From NCBI GenBank assembly GCA_039805565.1, contig JBDLTZ010000342.1:1-20022 (forward strand): a stretch of DNA of 20,022 nucleotides, in the 5' to 3' direction. The translations under genes were made by a program, and so were the position numbers. The DNA is from CALJIC01 sp039805565. GTDB lineage: Bacteria > Chloroflexota > Chloroflexia > Chloroflexales > Roseiflexaceae. Shown here piece by piece: positions 19,169 to 20,022 of this stretch. The notes under the pieces were generated by a model. That model had not been told where the DNA came from. It searched no databases and saw only the letters and a program-made list of their open reading frames with translations. Numbering within the stretch: the stretch's first letter is position 1; each line of letters starts with the position of its first letter.

Positions 19169-20022
19169 ATGTCAATCAGACGAGTCGAGCGCGACCTGAA
19201 CCGCTTCCGCGACATCGTGCGGGGCCGCATCAAGAAGGACCTGCGGAAGTACATGTCGCAGGGCGAGATGATCGGCCGCCAGGGGCGCAAGTACGTCTCC
19301 ATCCCGCTGCCGCAGATCGACCTGCCGCAGTTCCGCTACGGCTCGAAGCAGGGCGGCGGCGTGGGCCAGGGCGACGGCGACCCCGGCGACCCGATCGGGC
19401 AGGGAGGCGACCCACAGCAGGGCAAGGGCGAGGCCGGCTCGGACCCCGGGCAGCACGTGGTCGAGGTGGACGTGACGCTCGAGGAGCTGGCGCAGATCCT
19501 CGGCGAGGAGCTCCAGCTGCCGAACATCGAGCCGCGCGGCAAGAAGAACATCATCTCGCGCAAGGACAAGTACTCGGGCATCCGGCGCGTGGGGCCGGAC
19601 TCGCTGCGCCACTTCAAGCGCACCTACCGCGAGGCGCTGCGGCGCCAGATCTCCTCGGGCGAGTACAACCCCGCCGACCCGATCGTGGTGCCGATCCGCC
19701 AGGACATGCGCTACCGCTCCTGGAAAGAAACCCTCATGCCCGAGAGCAACGCCGTCATCATCTATATGATGGACGTCTCCGGCTCGATGGGCACCGAGCA
19801 GAAGGAGCTGGTGCGAATCACCGCCTTCTGGATCGAGACCTGGCTGCGCTCGCAGTACAAAGAGATCGACATCCGCTACATCGTCCACGACGCGGCGGCC
19901 AAAGAGGTGGACCAGGAGACGTTCTACCACATCCGCGAGGGCGGCGGCACCAAGATCAGCTCGGCCTACAAGCTGTGTAACAAGATGATCGAGGAGCGCT
20001 ACTCCCCCGACGAGTGGAATAT
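19169..20022 (+). CDS. yhbH: YhbH/YeaH family protein (DUF444, UPF0229), partial at the right edge
   Basis: The first 284 residues of a DUF444 protein, the conserved genomic partner of PrkA and SpoVR. It begins MSIRRVERDLNRFRDIVRGR, has a Gly/Asp/Gln-rich flexible segment (about 60-90), VEVDVTLEELAQILGEELQLP, and then a von Willebrand factor A-like fold with the metal-binding DVSGSMG (202-208) and a downstream GGGT (258-261). The family is normally about 380-430 residues, so roughly 100-140 are missing beyond the window. ATG at 19169 follows GATGGAG about 8 nt upstream. The 135-bp spacer from prkA carries a large inverted repeat and could lower yhbH expression relative to prkA. The molecular role of the family is unclear; a scaffold or substrate role for PrkA is inferred from linkage. 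Confidence 0.92.
   Translation, partial: MSIRRVERDLNRFRDIVRGRIKKDLRKYMSQGEMIGRQGRKYVSIPLPQIDLPQFRYGSKQGGGVGQGDGDPGDPIGQGGDPQQGKGEAGSDPGQHVVEVDVTLEELAQILGEELQLPNIEPRGKKNIISRKDKYSGIRRVGPDSLRHFKRTYREALRRQISSGEYNPADPIVVPIRQDMRYRSWKETLMPESNAVIIYMMDVSGSMGTEQKELVRITAFWIETWLRSQYKEIDIRYIVHDAAAKEVDQETFYHIREGGGTKISSAYKLCNKMIEERYSPDEWN

Overview
The window is about 20 kb of GC-rich bacterial chromosome with thirteen recognisable protein genes, two of them cut by the window edges. Gene content and style suggest a member of the Chloroflexota, probably near Roseiflexus/Chloroflexus: GT-C glycosyltransferases with a C-terminal jelly-roll-like tail, an SH3b-repeat membrane protein, adjacent accD-accA, and a PrkA/YhbH pair. 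The hairpin and short-tandem-repeat intergenic regions fit as well. This is judged from protein style, not from a marker gene. I saw no rRNA, tRNA, CRISPR, insertion sequence or prophage.

Layout. (1) 1-1190, minus: an RsuA/RluB-type pseudouridine synthase with a long RG-rich repeat tail, running off the left edge. (2) 1448-3598, minus, and 3706-5259, plus: two divergent multi-pass GT-C glycosyltransferases. (3) 5365-6897, plus: an aldehyde dehydrogenase, convergent with an acyl-CoA ligase at 6973-8712, minus. (4) 8947-11283, minus: catalase-peroxidase KatG, divergent from an OxyR-type LysR regulator (11400-12290) that keeps both redox cysteines; a small DsrE-like CxxC protein follows at 12365-12730. 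(5) 12835-14382, minus: a membrane-anchored protein with three SH3b repeats. (6) 14586-15485 and 15624-16481, plus: acetyl-CoA carboxylase carboxyltransferase subunits AccD and AccA, ended by a strong intrinsic terminator. (7) 16961-19033, plus: PrkA kinase behind a near-consensus promoter and a roughly 285-nt leader rich in inverted repeats; YhbH/DUF444 starts at 19169 and runs off the right edge.

How the parts fit. KatG, OxyR and possibly the DsrE-like protein form a peroxide-response cluster whose shared control region carries overlapping -10 boxes and an OxyR-like core. The aldehyde dehydrogenase and ligase could together turn aldehydes into acyl-CoA, and AccDA supplies malonyl-CoA. PrkA and YhbH belong to a conserved stress/stationary-phase signalling group whose usual third member, SpoVR, would lie beyond the right edge.

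The least ordinary signals are non-coding. They are the prkA leader, with competing or knotted stems; several unrelated tandem arrays that all have a period of 7 bp, two of them inside a coding sequence; a 25-bp GNRA-capped hairpin; and a REP-like inverted repeat between prkA and yhbH. I did not find a clearly new multi-gene system.
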